In this document: positions 25,381 through 35,283 of the stretch, piece after piece | Layout of the letters: each line of letters begins with the position of its first letter | How positions within the stretch are numbered: the stretch's first letter is position 1 | Assembly: GCA_029213065.1 (NCBI GenBank) | Contig: JARGPH010000027.1 | Location: 1 to 37,077 of the forward strand | Source of the DNA: Verrucomicrobiales bacterium | Lineage (GTDB): Bacteria > Verrucomicrobiota > Verrucomicrobiia > Verrucomicrobiales > DEV007 | DNA length: 37,077 nt | Direction of reading: 5' to 3' | Notes under the pieces: generated by a model | What the model was told of the DNA's origin: nothing | The model's database searches: none | Seen by the model: only the letters and a program-made list of their open reading frames with translations | Program-made: the position numbers and the translations under genes

Positions 25381-26358
25381 ATGCTCCACCCAAGTTCTCA
25401 ATCGCAACATACACGCCGCCGCGCTCTTACGATTTCAGGCGGAACCGGCGCCGCGCTTCTCCTGAGCCACTGTCGCTCCCTCCCTGACGAGGGTTCCGGC
25501 AGCACCGCGATGCGCCCCCCGCGGTTGCCGTGGTCCACCGTTTTCAAAGGGGAGTCCAAATTCCGGGCGCTCTGTGATCGTGCCGGAAAAGAGCGCTGGG
25601 CCTCCCTCCCGATCGGCAAGCGCACCGCTGCCGTCGGGTCGGCTCTCTGCGGCACCGCCTATGTCAACTACACCCTGGAGATCGACGACCGGATCGAATC
25701 CCCCTGCGCGAATTTCGAGGGCCTCGACTGCTGGACCTTCTACGAGACCGCTCTCGCCATGGCCCGGCTCGTGACCAATCCCGCCTCCCTCTGGACAAGG
25801 GAGGGACTTCTCCACTACATCGAGTTGGAACGCTACCGCAACGGCCGGTGCGACGGCACCTATGTCAGCCGCATGCACCACCTCGAAGAAGTCTTTGCCG
25901 ACAACGAACGCCGCGGGCTCGGAAAAAACGTCACCGCTTCGCTGGGCGGGAGCCGGCTGCAGCGGCGCGTCAGATACATGCAAACGCGAACCGCGGTCCG
26001 CAATTCCCGATACATGAGGAATGATCCCTCCATGGTTCCGGCGATGGCCAAAATCGAAAATCAGATCTCCGCGCTTCCCGTCTACTACATCCCCAATTCC
26101 AAAGTCGCCTCAATCGAGTCAAAACTGGAGGACGGCGATGTTCTCGCGATCGTCACGGACTGGCATTCCACCTACACCTCCCACGTCGGCCTCGCGAAGC
26201 GGGACGGCGCCACCTGCCGCTTCATGCACGCCACTTCCTCGCGGGACAAAGGGCGCCGCTGCATCGTCGACACACGCATCTCCAACTACCTGCGGGAGAA
26301 AAGCGCCAACATCGGGCTCATCGTCTTCCGCCCCGGAGAGGCGCCCCTGATCGGGTGA
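25381..26358 (+). CDS. DUF1460 / N-acetylmuramoyl-L-alanine amidase-like exported protein
   Basis: A 325-residue NlpC/P60-related cysteine hydrolase of the DUF1460 family, whose members cleave the amide bond between muramic acid and the peptide stem. The catalytic Cys lies in NFEGLDCWTFYETALAMARL (C117), and the His in YTSHVGLAKR (H268), preceded by EDGDVLAIVTD. Both catalytic positions appear intact. The N-terminus has a Tat-like pair of Arg (TRRRALTISGG) before a hydrophobic stretch and LLLSHC, which could be an imperfect lipobox; export is likely but the type of signal is uncertain. The ATG at 25381 is the only one before residue 44. It converges on the ABC transporter gene with a 36-base gap. 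A role in wall turnover or peptide recycling is inferred. Confidence 0.85.
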   Translation: MLHPSSQSQHTRRRALTISGGTGAALLLSHCRSLPDEGSGSTAMRPPRLPWSTVFKGESKFRALCDRAGKERWASLPIGKRTAAVGSALCGTAYVNYTLEIDDRIESPCANFEGLDCWTFYETALAMARLVTNPASLWTREGLLHYIELERYRNGRCDGTYVSRMHHLEEVFADNERRGLGKNVTASLGGSRLQRRVRYMQTRTAVRNSRYMRNDPSMVPAMAKIENQISALPVYYIPNSKVASIESKLEDGDVLAIVTDWHSTYTSHVGLAKRDGATCRFMHATSSRDKGRRCIVDTRISNYLREKSANIGLIVFRPGEAPLIG

Positions 26359-26394
26359 TCTCACCGCCCGGGCCACCTCGATTTTGATCAATCA

Positions 26395-28182
26395 CTACTC
26401 CAACTGCAGCTTCGCAAGCGAACCATAGAGCCCGCCCGGGCTCGACAGCAGCTCTTCGTGCGTGCCGCGCTCCAAAATCGCTCCACCTGACAGGACCAGA
26501 ATCTGATCACAACGGCGGATCGTGCTGAGACGGTGCGCGATGATGATGCTGGTGCGGTTTTCCATGAGCTTGTCGAGAGCCCCCTGGACGAGTCGCTCGC
26601 TCTCAGCATCGAGGCTGCTCGTCGCTTCATCGAGCACGAGAATGGCAGGGTCGGCGAGAATGGCACGGGCGATCGCGATGCGCTGACGCTGACCGCCGGA
26701 AAGCTGGGCCCCGCGGTCGCCCACGAGGGTTTCGTAACCGTCACTGAGGCCTTCGATGAATTCCTGAGCGTTCGCCTGTTTCGCAGCTTCGATGATTTCT
26801 TCATCACTCGCGTCGGGTTTCCCATACGCAATGTTCTCTTTAATGCTGCCGCCGAAGAGAAGCACTTCCTGAGGAACGAGGGCGAGATTCTGACGCAGCG
26901 TTGTTAGTGACATCTCACGAATCGGTTTTCCATCGATGAGAATTTCACCGGAAGTCGGATCGTAAAAGCGGAAGAGCAGGGAAACCGTCGTCGATTTTCC
27001 GGAACCGCTCGGACCGACCAGGGCAATCCGCTGCCCCGCCTCCGCCTTCAATTCAAAATCGTGAAGCACGACCGCATCGGGACGGGTTGCGTAGGCAAAA
27101 TTGACGCCGCGCATCTCGATCTCCCCTTTAAAACGCGGGGCCCCGTCTTCAGCCTCATCTTCGGGCTCGATCTCATCCTTGAGGATTTCACGAACGCGTT
27201 CCGTCGCTCCCAGTGAACGCTGAAGCTGCGCGATCAACTCGGGAAACGCGAGGAAAGAGGAGGCGATCATTCCCGTGAGTCCCACAAACTGAGTGAGTTC
27301 CTCGTTACCGATGTCCCCGTTGTGCAGCATCCGCATCGCGAACCAGGTCACGAGGATGATCGCGACACTAAACGCGAAGATAATGAACGCGATAAAAGAG
27401 GCCCTCGGAATCGCCGCCTTAATCACCGTAGTGAGGTATTCGCTGAGATTTTTGCCGTAGCGGGAAAGCTCGAAAGCCTCGTTGCGAAAGGCCTTCACGC
27501 TGATGATGCTCTGAAGGCTTTCATCGACGACGACCTGCGAAGCGGCGAGATTGTCCTGGGCACGACGTGTCAGCTTCCGGATTCGTGCTCCGAAAACGGC
27601 GATGAGAACGATCACCACGGGAATCGTGCCGATCATGAAAAGCGAAAGTTTCACCGACATCTGCAGGATAAGAATCAAACAGAGAACGAGCATGACCGAG
27701 TGCCTGATCAGCATCGGGATCGTGCTGACGAGGGTTTCGCGCATTGCCTCGACATCGTTCGCGAGCCGGGATCCCAATTCCCCGACACGCCGCTCGTTCA
27801 AGGTCGCCATCGGAAAACGGATGATCCGGCTGAAGGTATCGAGACGCAGAGCCGAGAGAGCCCGCTCCGAAGCCTTTGCGAAAAGAAGGATGCGCCAGAA
27901 AGCAATGAAAGCCTGGACCGAAACGATCGCGACGAGGAACCAGGCCTTGTCATTCAGCTCCGCCATCCACTCCGCTCCCGTCGCGCCGCCGATCCCCTTT
28001 CCAACGAGGGCGGTGAGTTCTTTGATAAAGAGAATCGTCAGTCCACCCGTGAGCGCCAGCGCGAAAAGCGCGGGGATGAAGACCTTGTAGTGAGGGCGCA
28101 GGTAAGTCAGGAAAAAGCCGGCGTCTTTCCACGCGGCACGATCCCATAGTTTCTTGCTCTTTTGTTCTTTAGTCGACTCCAT
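26395..28182 (-). CDS. ABC transporter half-molecule, fused permease and ATPase (MsbA/LmrA-like)
   Basis: A 595-residue type IV ABC exporter subunit expected to act as a homodimer in the inner membrane. Six transmembrane helices span ~35-310, with intracellular loop residues ERRVGELGSRLANDVEAMRE. The nucleotide-binding domain has Walker A GPSGSGKST (390-398), Q-loop in LVPQEVLLFGG, signature LSGGQRQR (494-501), Walker B ILVLDEA (514-520) and the H-loop His550. All catalytic residues are present. The layout resembles MsbA and other lipid or drug exporters; the substrate cannot be read from sequence. It lies 92 bases downstream of the thioredoxin gene on the same strand, with an imperfect palindrome (28199-28223) just ahead of its ATG. 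Confidence 0.92.
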   Translation of the reverse strand: MESTKEQKSKKLWDRAAWKDAGFFLTYLRPHYKVFIPALFALALTGGLTILFIKELTALVGKGIGGATGAEWMAELNDKAWFLVAIVSVQAFIAFWRILLFAKASERALSALRLDTFSRIIRFPMATLNERRVGELGSRLANDVEAMRETLVSTIPMLIRHSVMLVLCLILILQMSVKLSLFMIGTIPVVIVLIAVFGARIRKLTRRAQDNLAASQVVVDESLQSIISVKAFRNEAFELSRYGKNLSEYLTTVIKAAIPRASFIAFIIFAFSVAIILVTWFAMRMLHNGDIGNEELTQFVGLTGMIASSFLAFPELIAQLQRSLGATERVREILKDEIEPEDEAEDGAPRFKGEIEMRGVNFAYATRPDAVVLHDFELKAEAGQRIALVGPSGSGKSTTVSLLFRFYDPTSGEILIDGKPIREMSLTTLRQNLALVPQEVLLFGGSIKENIAYGKPDASDEEIIEAAKQANAQEFIEGLSDGYETLVGDRGAQLSGGQRQRIAIARAILADPAILVLDEATSSLDAESERLVQGALDKLMENRTSIIIAHRLSTIRRCDQILVLSGGAILERGTHEELLSSPGGLYGSLAKLQLE

Positions 28183-28198
28183 TGAATAGGGTTGGGTC

Positions 28199-28223
28199 CG
28201 TGACTTAACAGGGTTAGGTCACG
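28199..28223. promoter_or_regulatory. Imperfect 25-base palindrome upstream of the ABC transporter
   Basis: CGTGAC (28199-28204) pairs with GTCACG (28218-28223) and inside them TAAC pairs with GTTA, around a 3-base centre with one mismatch per arm. It begins 16 bases upstream of the ABC transporter ATG and 52 bases after the thioredoxin stop. The symmetry and position fit an operator; it could also be a weak hairpin in the thioredoxin transcript. There is no adjoining T tract. Confidence 0.35.
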
Positions 28224-28274
28224 CGGGGCAAATACGGAAATATGAAAGCTTCATCTGCAGGCGTTTAAATCGGC

Positions 28275-28733
28275 TCAGAGCACGCCGGCCCAGGTCAGCA
28301 ATCGCTCGGCTGGTTGAAATCCCGTGGTGCGGTCCGCCTCGCTTCCGCCTTTGTAGAGTATAAACGCGGGAATCCCCTCAATGCGCTGAGTGTTGGAAAT
28401 GCCGGGCAGCTTCTCCGTATTCACTTTCGCAAGGACTGCGCGACCCGACGCCTTTTCAGCGGCTTCGGCAAAATGGGGAGCCATCATCTGGCAGGGACCA
28501 CACCAGGTCACCCAGAAATCAACGATCACCGGCAGCGCGGACTGGGCGATCAGGTTCGTGAAGGCTTCCTCCGATGTGACATCGACGGGCAGAGCGGGGA
28601 ATGGCAGCTCGGCTTTGCAGGTACCGCAGCGCCCCTTCTGACCGAGGCGGGCGTAGGCGATGCGGTTGGCGGAATCGCAGGCAGGACAGGGAAGAATGAT
28701 CCCCCGGGAGTCGGATGAGAGCGTTGTGGACAT
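28275..28733 (-). CDS. trxC: Thioredoxin 2-type protein with N-terminal zinc ribbon
   Basis: A 152-residue cytoplasmic disulphide reductase of the TrxC type. The ATG at 28733 is chosen over one at 28760 because it leaves a normal short N-terminus. Two CxxC pairs (C16/C19 in PCPACD and C36/C39 in RCGTCK) form the zinc ribbon characteristic of thioredoxin 2. The thioredoxin domain has the active site FWVTWCGPCQ (C78/C81) and the cis-Pro motif in EGIPAFILYKGG. The usual WAxWCGPC reads WVTWCGPC, which is tolerated in the family. It diverges from the PmtA-like methyltransferase gene and precedes the ABC transporter. Zinc-ribbon thioredoxins are often linked to oxidative stress; no regulatory site was identified here. 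Confidence 0.88.
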   Translation of the reverse strand: MSTTLSSDSRGIILPCPACDSANRIAYARLGQKGRCGTCKAELPFPALPVDVTSEEAFTNLIAQSALPVIVDFWVTWCGPCQMMAPHFAEAAEKASGRAVLAKVNTEKLPGISNTQRIEGIPAFILYKGGSEADRTTGFQPAERLLTWAGVL

Positions 28734-28871
28734 CGCCGCCAAGATGCACCCCATCGACAAAAACGAAACGCCGAGAACGGGTATTTTCCCAAAACAGGTT
28801 AATTTATCGTTTCATCGCGGCCTTTTTAGCGGGTTGCCAAACAGGGAAAACTGACCCAACCTCCCGACTTT

Positions 28872-29468
28872 ATGCGCTCCGCCAATCGCCACTTTCTCCG
28901 TGCGTTCCTCCGCAACAAGTCCCAAGTGGGAGCTCTCACCCCCAGCGGGGATAAACTGGCCGACGCGATGGTTGAATGGATCGACTGGAATTCGGCCGGA
29001 AGCGTCGTGGAATTCGGCCCCGGAACAGGCGTCTTCACGGAGAAAATCCTGACAAAACTTCAACCCGGCTCAAAATTCTTCGCGGTCGAACAGGACCCCC
29101 ACCTCGCTGATATAACGAGAATGCGCTGCCCCGGGGCAACAGTCTACACGGACTGCGTTTCCAATATTTCGGCCCTGTGTGAGAAAGAGGGAATCGAAAA
29201 AGTGGACGCGGTTATTTCCGGCCTCCCCTGGGCGGTTTTCACCCCTGAGCTGCAAAAGCAACTCATCGGGGAGATGAAAAGCGTCCTCAAACCGGGAGGC
29301 AAGTTCGTCACCTTTGCCTACCTGCAGGGGATGCTCCTGCCCGCCGCACAGCGCTTCCGCCATCTCCTCAACAATGAGTTTGAAGAGGTGCACCAGAGCA
29401 GGGTGATCTGGAGCAATGTGCCGCCCGCCTTTGTCTACCGGTGCATTCAGAAAGACTCACCGGTGTAG
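28872..29468 (+). CDS. SAM-dependent methyltransferase, phospholipid N-methyltransferase-like
   Basis: A 198-residue class I methyltransferase. The SAM-binding motif is VEFGPGTGVF (46-55), with AVEQDP as the second acidic motif and SGLPW (116-120) as the substrate-side motif. The opening FLRAFLRNKSQVGALTPSG and the order VxFGPGTG...SGLPW...LKPGGKFVTFAY closely match bacterial PmtA-type phosphatidylethanolamine N-methyltransferases, which also share features with rRNA adenine dimethylases. The short length and lack of a KsgA C-terminal domain favour PmtA-like over KsgA. Phosphatidylcholine or methylated lipid synthesis is possible but unproven. It diverges from trxC across about 140 bases. A T5orf172 membrane protein gene follows 72 bases later. 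Confidence 0.75.
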   Translation: MRSANRHFLRAFLRNKSQVGALTPSGDKLADAMVEWIDWNSAGSVVEFGPGTGVFTEKILTKLQPGSKFFAVEQDPHLADITRMRCPGATVYTDCVSNISALCEKEGIEKVDAVISGLPWAVFTPELQKQLIGEMKSVLKPGGKFVTFAYLQGMLLPAAQRFRHLLNNEFEEVHQSRVIWSNVPPAFVYRCIQKDSPV

Positions 29469-29540
29469 CGACGTCGTTTCGGGGACTGGTGAAATCCGTG
29501 CAGTGAGGCTATCGTTTGGCGATCCCTCTGCCCTTTTCCT

Positions 29541-30275
29541 GTGAATCCCGGATACATCTACATCCTTCAAAACCCCTCCCTCTCGGAATCCCACCTCAAA
29601 ATCGGCCGGACAGAGCGCGATCCGGACGAGCGTGCCGCTGAGATCTCGAGAGCGACCGGAGTGCCGACTCCCTTCGAAGTTGTCTGGTGGAGCGAGTCGA
29701 TCGACTGCCACCTCGCGGAAACGATCCTCCATCAACATCTCGACGACTACCGGACCAATACGACCCGGGAATTCTTCGACCTCGATCTCGACGAAGCCAT
29801 CCGCGTCGCGAACCGGGCGATCCGCCAGTCCGGTGGACGCACCGGGGGCCTCGCCTACCGGCTGCGCCGGCTTTCACGCTGGACCTTCCATTCTCTAGCC
29901 CGGCCCCTACTCCGGCTTCCGGTTCAGATCCTCCTCCTCGTCGCGCTGGTGGCATGGTGGGTCGTCAAAAGCGCCCTCTTCCTCGGATGGCGACTCATCC
30001 GCACCCTGTTTTTGCTGCCGGGAGCCCTTTTCTCCCCGTCCCGTAGAAAAAGCCCCCGCAGGCGGAGAAGGACGTCAGATTCATCACGATCGCGTCAAAG
30101 CGCCGCCATGGCGATGCAGAGCAATCACTGTTATTGGAAGGAAACCGTCGGAACGATTCTCTGGATTTCATTGATCTGGTTCTTTCTCTACGAAGACGGT
30201 GCGGCCCGATACCGGGAGCTGATTTCAAATTCCCCACTCAGCGATTTCGTCATTCCCGGAACCTTTTTTGAGTAG
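29541..30275 (+). CDS. Membrane protein with N-terminal T5orf172 (GIY-YIG-like) domain
   Basis: A 244-residue protein starting at GTG 29541; the GIY-YIG motif begins at residue 4, so the start is well fixed. Residues 1-95 form a T5orf172/MUG113-type domain: GYIYIL (4-9), LKIGRT (19-24), the catalytic Arg region ERAAEIS (R31), the Glu in LAETILHQHL (E60) and the final REFF (76-79). This group belongs to the GIY-YIG nuclease superfamily and the key positions look intact. About 30 basic residues lead to two close hydrophobic stretches (~127-163), a very basic run (SRRKSPRRRRRTS, ~166-178) and a third hydrophobic stretch (~203-217). A nuclease-like domain held at the inner face of a membrane is unusual. 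The target is unknown. Confidence 0.75.
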   Translation: MNPGYIYILQNPSLSESHLKIGRTERDPDERAAEISRATGVPTPFEVVWWSESIDCHLAETILHQHLDDYRTNTTREFFDLDLDEAIRVANRAIRQSGGRTGGLAYRLRRLSRWTFHSLARPLLRLPVQILLLVALVAWWVVKSALFLGWRLIRTLFLLPGALFSPSRRKSPRRRRRTSDSSRSRQSAAMAMQSNHCYWKETVGTILWISLIWFFLYEDGAARYRELISNSPLSDFVIPGTFFE

Positions 30276-30543
30276 CGGGGACGATCCGCGCCCCGGCAAA
30301 GGCCGGTGCGATAAGCTCCGTTGCCATTCGAGGTCTCAGGCACCGCTCCCGCGATCCGGTCGCAATGAAAAGTGAAACGGGAATCTCTTTCCTCAGACGC
30401 CGGTCACTTATGGGGCGCTTTCCGATTCCCCCGGTTGCCTGCAGCGGAAACCTTTTTGTGAAGATCCTGTCGAAAAAGTTACGATTTCTTTTTACCGGAA
30501 TCAAATTTTAGGCCATCTCTTCCACAGTAGTGATCTACTTACC
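30276..30543 (+). promoter_or_regulatory. Leader region of gltB
   Basis: 268 bases without a supported gene. A small hairpin, CCGGC-AAAG-GCCGG (30293-30306), lies 17 bases after the preceding stop and may mark its 3' end. The last ~75 bases before the gltB ATG are T-rich (AAAAAGTTACGATTTCTTTTT), as expected for a promoter, but no convincing -35/-10 or -24/-12 pair was found and no riboswitch was recognised. Confidence 0.4.
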
Positions 30544-33500
30544 ATGACCCGAAAAGACACATCTCACGGTTTCCCGCAGCAACAGGGCCTTTACGATCCT
30601 TCAAAGGAACACGACTCCTGCGGAGTTGGCTTCCTCGTTAACATGAAGGGAATTCCGTCCCATCAGATTATCGAGGACGCCCTCGAAATCTGCATCAATC
30701 TCGATCACCGCGGAGGCTGTGGCTGTGACCAGGATACCGGCGACGGAGCGGGAATGCTGATGGCAATGCCTCACAAGTTCTTCGCCACGGTGGCGGCAGA
30801 GGAAGGTATCGAACTCCCCGCTCCCGGCGATTTTGCTGTCGGCATGGTCTTTTTGACACCGGATGACAAAAAAGCCGCAGCCGAGCAACAGGTTCTCGAG
30901 GATGTCATCGAAGAAATCGGACAGGTTTCACTGGGCTGGCGCGACATCCCCGTCGACAGCCGGGAACTGGGCAAGGCATCAGCTGCCTGCGAACCGCGAA
31001 TGAGACAGGTTTTCGTAGGGCGGTCACCTGAAACCGAAGATGACGACGCATTTGAGCGCGCACTTTATCTGATTCGCCGGGTCGCGACCTATCGGATCCG
31101 CTACCAGCAGGGCGGGAACCACGGGTATTTCTATGTTCCCAGCATGTCGAGCCGGGTGATCTGTTTCAAGGGAATGCTCACCACCGGTCAGCTCTCTCAT
31201 TACTTCAAGGACTTTCATCACCCCGACATGGAAACGACGATGGCCCTGGTCCATTCGCGTTTCAGCACGAACACCTTCCCCAGCTGGCCACGCGCCCAGC
31301 CGTTTCGTTTTACCTGCCACAACGGCGAGATCAACACGATGCGCGGCAACGAAAACTGGATGCACGCGCGCCAGATGCAGCTTGAAAGCGAACTTTTCGG
31401 AAAGGATCTGAAAAAGCTCCTCCCCATCATCGCGGGCGACGGCTCCGACTCTCAGCAATTTGATAACACTTTGGAATTCCTCATGATGGCCGGCCGGTCC
31501 CTGCCACATGTCGTCATGATGATGATTCCCGAGCCGTGGGAGAAGCACCAGTCCATGTCTCAGACGAAGCGCGACTTTTACGAATACCACGCCTGCATGA
31601 TGGAGCCATGGGACGGCCCTGCCTCGATTGCCTTTCTCGATGGAACCCAGATCGGAGCGATCCTCGACCGCAACGGACTGCGCCCCTCACGCTACTACGT
31701 CACAAGCGATGATCTCGTCATCATGGCTTCCGAAGTCGGAGTGCTCCCGAGAATTGATCCCGCTACCGTCGTTAAGAAAGGCCGACTCGAACCGGGGCGG
31801 ATGTTCCTCGTCGATACGAAGGAAGGTCGCATCGTCGACGACACCGAACTGAAAGAGAAAATCGCCGGAGCGCTTCCCTACGGAAAATGGCTGCAGGAAA
31901 ATCTCGTCCGGGAAGAAAATCTCCCTGAACCCGCTAACGAAGTGCCCGGCCTCGATGAAGAGACCCTGACACTGCGACACAAGGCCTTCGGTTACACCTT
32001 TGAGGACCTGCGTTTCCTCATCCAGCCGAGCGCCCAGTCCGGACTTCAGCCCCTCGGGGCAATGGGTAACGATACCCCGCTCGCGGTCCTCTCAGACCGG
32101 CCGCAGTCGCTCTACAACTATTTCAAACAGCTCTTTGCCCAGGTCACCAATCCCCCGATCGACCCGATTCGCGAGGAGCTGGTCACCGCCAGTGTGACCT
32201 TCCTCGGGTCCGAGGCCGACCTCGTCAATCCCGGTCCTGAGAACTGCCGGATGATCAAGTTGGAAAACCCGATTATCGACAACGACAAGCTCGCCCGGAT
32301 TCGCGACTTCAAAGCGTCCGGTTTCAAGTCGGCAACTCTCCCGATTCTTTTTGATCCGGAAACGGACCGCCACGGTCTCGAATCCAATCATCTTCCCGTG
32401 AGCGAGCCTCTCAAAGCGGAGCACGGACACGGACTCTATGACGCCCTCGAGCATCTTTTCAGCTGCGCCGATGATGCGATTAAGGACGGGGTAAATCTCC
32501 TCATTCTTTCCGACCGTGAAATTGACAAACACCATGCCGGTATCCCTGCGCTCCTCGCGGTATCCGGCCTCCATCAATACCTCATCAAGGAAGGTGTCCG
32601 CGGACGCGTATCGATCCTCCTTGAATCCGGGGAACCACGTGAGGTGCAGCATTTTGCACTCCTCCTCGGCTACGGTTGCGACGCGATCAACCCCTACCTC
32701 GCGCTCGAAACGGTGGAACACCTCGTTCTCGACGGGGAGCTGGATATTGATCCGGCGAAGGCACGGGCCAACTTCATCAAAGCAAACATCAAAGGCGTCA
32801 CCAAAACGATGGCCAAGATGGGAATTTCGACCGTGGCCAGTTACCGGGGCGCCCAGATTTTTGAGGCGATCGGACTGAATATGTCAGTGATCGACCGCTA
32901 CTTTACGAAGACCTCATCACGGGTCGAAGGTATCGGCCTCGAGACGATTTCCAGCGAAGTCTACCTCCGCCACCGTGACGCCTTCGGAGAGCGCCAGGAC
33001 AGTGCCGATGCCGCACTCGACTCGGGCGGCGTCTACCAGTGGAGAGCAGACGGGGAGAAGCATCTCTTCAATCCGACGACGATCCACAAGTTGCAGCAGG
33101 CAACGTGGGCTCCTGACTACAATATCTTCAAGGAATACTCCAATGCGGTCAACGACCAGACCCGCGAACGGTTCACCCTGCGCGGGCAAATGGAGTTCAA
33201 AACCGATCCGGACAAAGCGATCCCACTCGAAGAGGTGGAACCGGCGACCGAGATCATGAAGCGCTTCAAGACCGGGGCGATGTCCTACGGCTCCATCAGC
33301 AAGGAGGCCCACGAAGCGCTTGCCATCGCGATGAACCGTATTGGCGGCAAGTCGAACACCGGCGAAGGGGGCGAGGATCCCGACCGCTTCACCCGCGACG
33401 AAAACGGCGATCTCCGCCGCTCCGCTATCAAGCAGGTCGCCTCGGGACGTTTCGGTGTCACCAGTCATTACCTCGTCAATTCAGACGAACTCCAGATCAA

Positions 33501-35214
33501 AATCGTGCAGGGAGCGAAACCCGGTGAGGGCGGAGAACTGCCCGGCCACAAGGTATTGCCACCCATCGCGAAGACCCGGGGAACCACTCCGGGTGTAGGC
33601 CTGATTTCGCCACCGCCGCACCACGACATTTATTCGATCGAGGATTTGCAGCAGCTCATTCACGATCTGAAAAACGCCAACGTCCACGCGAGAGTAAACG
33701 TCAAGCTCGTCTCCGAAGTCGGAGTCGGCACGATCGCCACCGGGGTTGCCAAGGCCAAGGCCGATGTCATTCTCATTTCCGGCCACGACGGGGGAACCGG
33801 TGCCTCACCGCGCTCCAGCATTCAGCACGCCGGCGCTCCATGGGAGCTCGGTCTCGCGGAAACCAATCAGACGCTCCTCCTCAACAATCTTCGCAGCCGC
33901 GTCGTTGTCGAAGTCGATGGTCAGCTCAAGACCGGTCGCGATGTCGCGATTGCCTGCCTCCTCGGAGGAGAGGAATTCGGTTTTGCCACCGCCCCCCTCG
34001 TGACTCTCGGCTGCCTCATGATGCGAGTCTGCCACAAGAACACCTGCCCGGTCGGCGTTGCCACTCAGGATCCCATCCTGAGACAGAAATTCAAGGGAAC
34101 GCCCGACGCAGTGGTCCACTTCATGACCTACATCGCAGAGGAACTCCGTGAAATCATGGCCAGCCTCGGTTTCCGCAGCATCAACGAAATGGTCGGCAAG
34201 GTTGAGAAGCTCGAAATGCAGAAAGCGATCGACCATTGGAAGGCCAAAGGTCTCGACTATTCCAAGATTCTCTACAAACCCGAGACGGCTTCCGACGTCG
34301 GCACCTACTGCACCATGAAGCAGGACCACCGTCTCGAACTGGCCCTCGATAACACTCACCTTCTTGATGTCTGCCGCCCCGCCATCGAGCGAGGCAAAAA
34401 GGTTTCCGGCGAATTCCCTATCGTGAACATCAACCGCGTTGTCGGGACGATCGTCGGATCGGAAATTTCCCGCAACCATGGTGGCGAAGGCCTCCCCGAC
34501 GACACCGTTCAACTGAAGTTCATCGGTTCCGCAGGCCAGAGCCTCGGTGCATTCTGCCCCCGCGGGATGACTTTGACCGTCGAGGGGGACACCAATGATT
34601 ATCTCGGGAAGGGACTTTCCGGCGGAAAGATCATCGTCTACCCGCCCAAAGTTTCCTCCTTTACTGCCAACGAAAACATCATCACCGGAAACACCGGGTT
34701 CTACGGTGCCACTTCCGGAGAAGCCTTCATTGCCGGTATGGCAGGCGAGCGATTCTGCGTCCGCAACAGCGGTATCAAAGCAGTCATCGAAGGCGTCGGT
34801 GACCACGGCTGCGAATACATGACCGGAGGCGAAGTCATATGTATCGGTTCGACGGGGCGCAACTTCGCGGCCGGAATGTCCGGCGGCACGGCCTACGTTC
34901 TCGACGAGGTAGGTGATTTTGTAAGCAAGCGCCTCAACGCTGAAATGGTGAGTGTCTACCACCTCATCGAAAGCGATGACAAAGAGATCGCGGCCGTGAA
35001 GGCCCGCCTCGAGCGCCACGTGGCTCTGACCGACAGTGTCAAAGGGCGGCAAATCCTCGACAACTGGGACGAGATCCTCCCCCGGTTTATCAAGGTGCTC
35101 CCGAGCGATTACGAACGCGTCCTCCAGGCAGTCGCCCGGGCCGAAGAAAAAGGACTCAAAGGCGATGAAGCCATCCAGGCCGCATTCGAAGAAAACGTCG
35201 CAGCGGGCCACTGA
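30544..35214 (+). CDS. gltB: Glutamate synthase, large subunit
   Basis: Large subunit of NADPH-dependent glutamate synthase (GOGAT), which transfers the amide of glutamine to 2-oxoglutarate. At 1556 residues it is slightly longer than most (about 1500). The N-terminal glutamine amidotransferase (class II) needs removal of a 25-residue propeptide before Cys26 in [11 protein letters not shown]. The amidotransferase domain also shows [19 protein letters not shown]. The central and FMN-binding synthase domains follow, with [16 protein letters not shown] and [14 protein letters not shown]. The 3Fe-4S site is [15 protein letters not shown]. The C-terminal domain is a repetitive beta-helix of the GXGXG type ([14 protein letters not shown]). 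It precedes gltD by 69 bases. By family knowledge it associates with GltD and ferries ammonia through an internal tunnel. Confidence 0.98.
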   Translation: MTRKDTSHGFPQQQGLYDPSKEHDSCGVGFLVNMKGIPSHQIIEDALEICINLDHRGGCGCDQDTGDGAGMLMAMPHKFFATVAAEEGIELPAPGDFAVGMVFLTPDDKKAAAEQQVLEDVIEEIGQVSLGWRDIPVDSRELGKASAACEPRMRQVFVGRSPETEDDDAFERALYLIRRVATYRIRYQQGGNHGYFYVPSMSSRVICFKGMLTTGQLSHYFKDFHHPDMETTMALVHSRFSTNTFPSWPRAQPFRFTCHNGEINTMRGNENWMHARQMQLESELFGKDLKKLLPIIAGDGSDSQQFDNTLEFLMMAGRSLPHVVMMMIPEPWEKHQSMSQTKRDFYEYHACMMEPWDGPASIAFLDGTQIGAILDRNGLRPSRYYVTSDDLVIMASEVGVLPRIDPATVVKKGRLEPGRMFLVDTKEGRIVDDTELKEKIAGALPYGKWLQENLVREENLPEPANEVPGLDEETLTLRHKAFGYTFEDLRFLIQPSAQSGLQPLGAMGNDTPLAVLSDRPQSLYNYFKQLFAQVTNPPIDPIREELVTASVTFLGSEADLVNPGPENCRMIKLENPIIDNDKLARIRDFKASGFKSATLPILFDPETDRHGLESNHLPVSEPLKAEHGHGLYDALEHLFSCADDAIKDGVNLLILSDREIDKHHAGIPALLAVSGLHQYLIKEGVRGRVSILLESGEPREVQHFALLLGYGCDAINPYLALETVEHLVLDGELDIDPAKARANFIKANIKGVTKTMAKMGISTVASYRGAQIFEAIGLNMSVIDRYFTKTSSRVEGIGLETISSEVYLRHRDAFGERQDSADAALDSGGVYQWRADGEKHLFNPTTIHKLQQATWAPDYNIFKEYSNAVNDQTRERFTLRGQMEFKTDPDKAIPLEEVEPATEIMKRFKTGAMSYGSISKEAHEALAIAMNRIGGKSNTGEGGEDPDRFTRDENGDLRRSAIKQVASGRFGVTSHYLVNSDELQIKIVQGAKPGEGGELPGHKVLPPIAKTRGTTPGVGLISPPPHHDIYSIEDLQQLIHDLKNANVHARVNVKLVSEVGVGTIATGVAKAKADVILISGHDGGTGASPRSSIQHAGAPWELGLAETNQTLLLNNLRSRVVVEVDGQLKTGRDVAIACLLGGEEFGFATAPLVTLGCLMMRVCHKNTCPVGVATQDPILRQKFKGTPDAVVHFMTYIAEELREIMASLGFRSINEMVGKVEKLEMQKAIDHWKAKGLDYSKILYKPETASDVGTYCTMKQDHRLELALDNTHLLDVCRPAIERGKKVSGEFPIVNINRVVGTIVGSEISRNHGGEGLPDDTVQLKFIGSAGQSLGAFCPRGMTLTVEGDTNDYLGKGLSGGKIIVYPPKVSSFTANENIITGNTGFYGATSGEAFIAGMAGERFCVRNSGIKAVIEGVGDHGCEYMTGGEVICIGSTGRNFAAGMSGGTAYVLDEVGDFVSKRLNAEMVSVYHLIESDDKEIAAVKARLERHVALTDSVKGRQILDNWDEILPRFIKVLPSDYERVLQAVARAEEKGLKGDEAIQAAFEENVAAGH

Positions 35215-35283
35215 TACCAAGCTTCGGCCGGACCTCCGGCGGACAGGCGATTACACTATTTTTTACACTTTAATTATCTCACC

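Noticed and set aside
27322-28149. 275-codon open frame opposite the ABC permease region
   Set aside because: Highly charged mirror of transmembrane helices; no family.
30250-30504. 84-codon minus-strand frame in the gltB leader
   Set aside because: It is rich in Arg and low-complexity turns, overlaps the end of the T5orf172 gene and has no ribosome-binding site; considered non-coding leader or a short dispersed sequence.
33805-35220. 471-codon open frame opposite the 3' part of gltB
   Set aside because: It lies antisense to conserved GltB domains and its product resembles no known protein.
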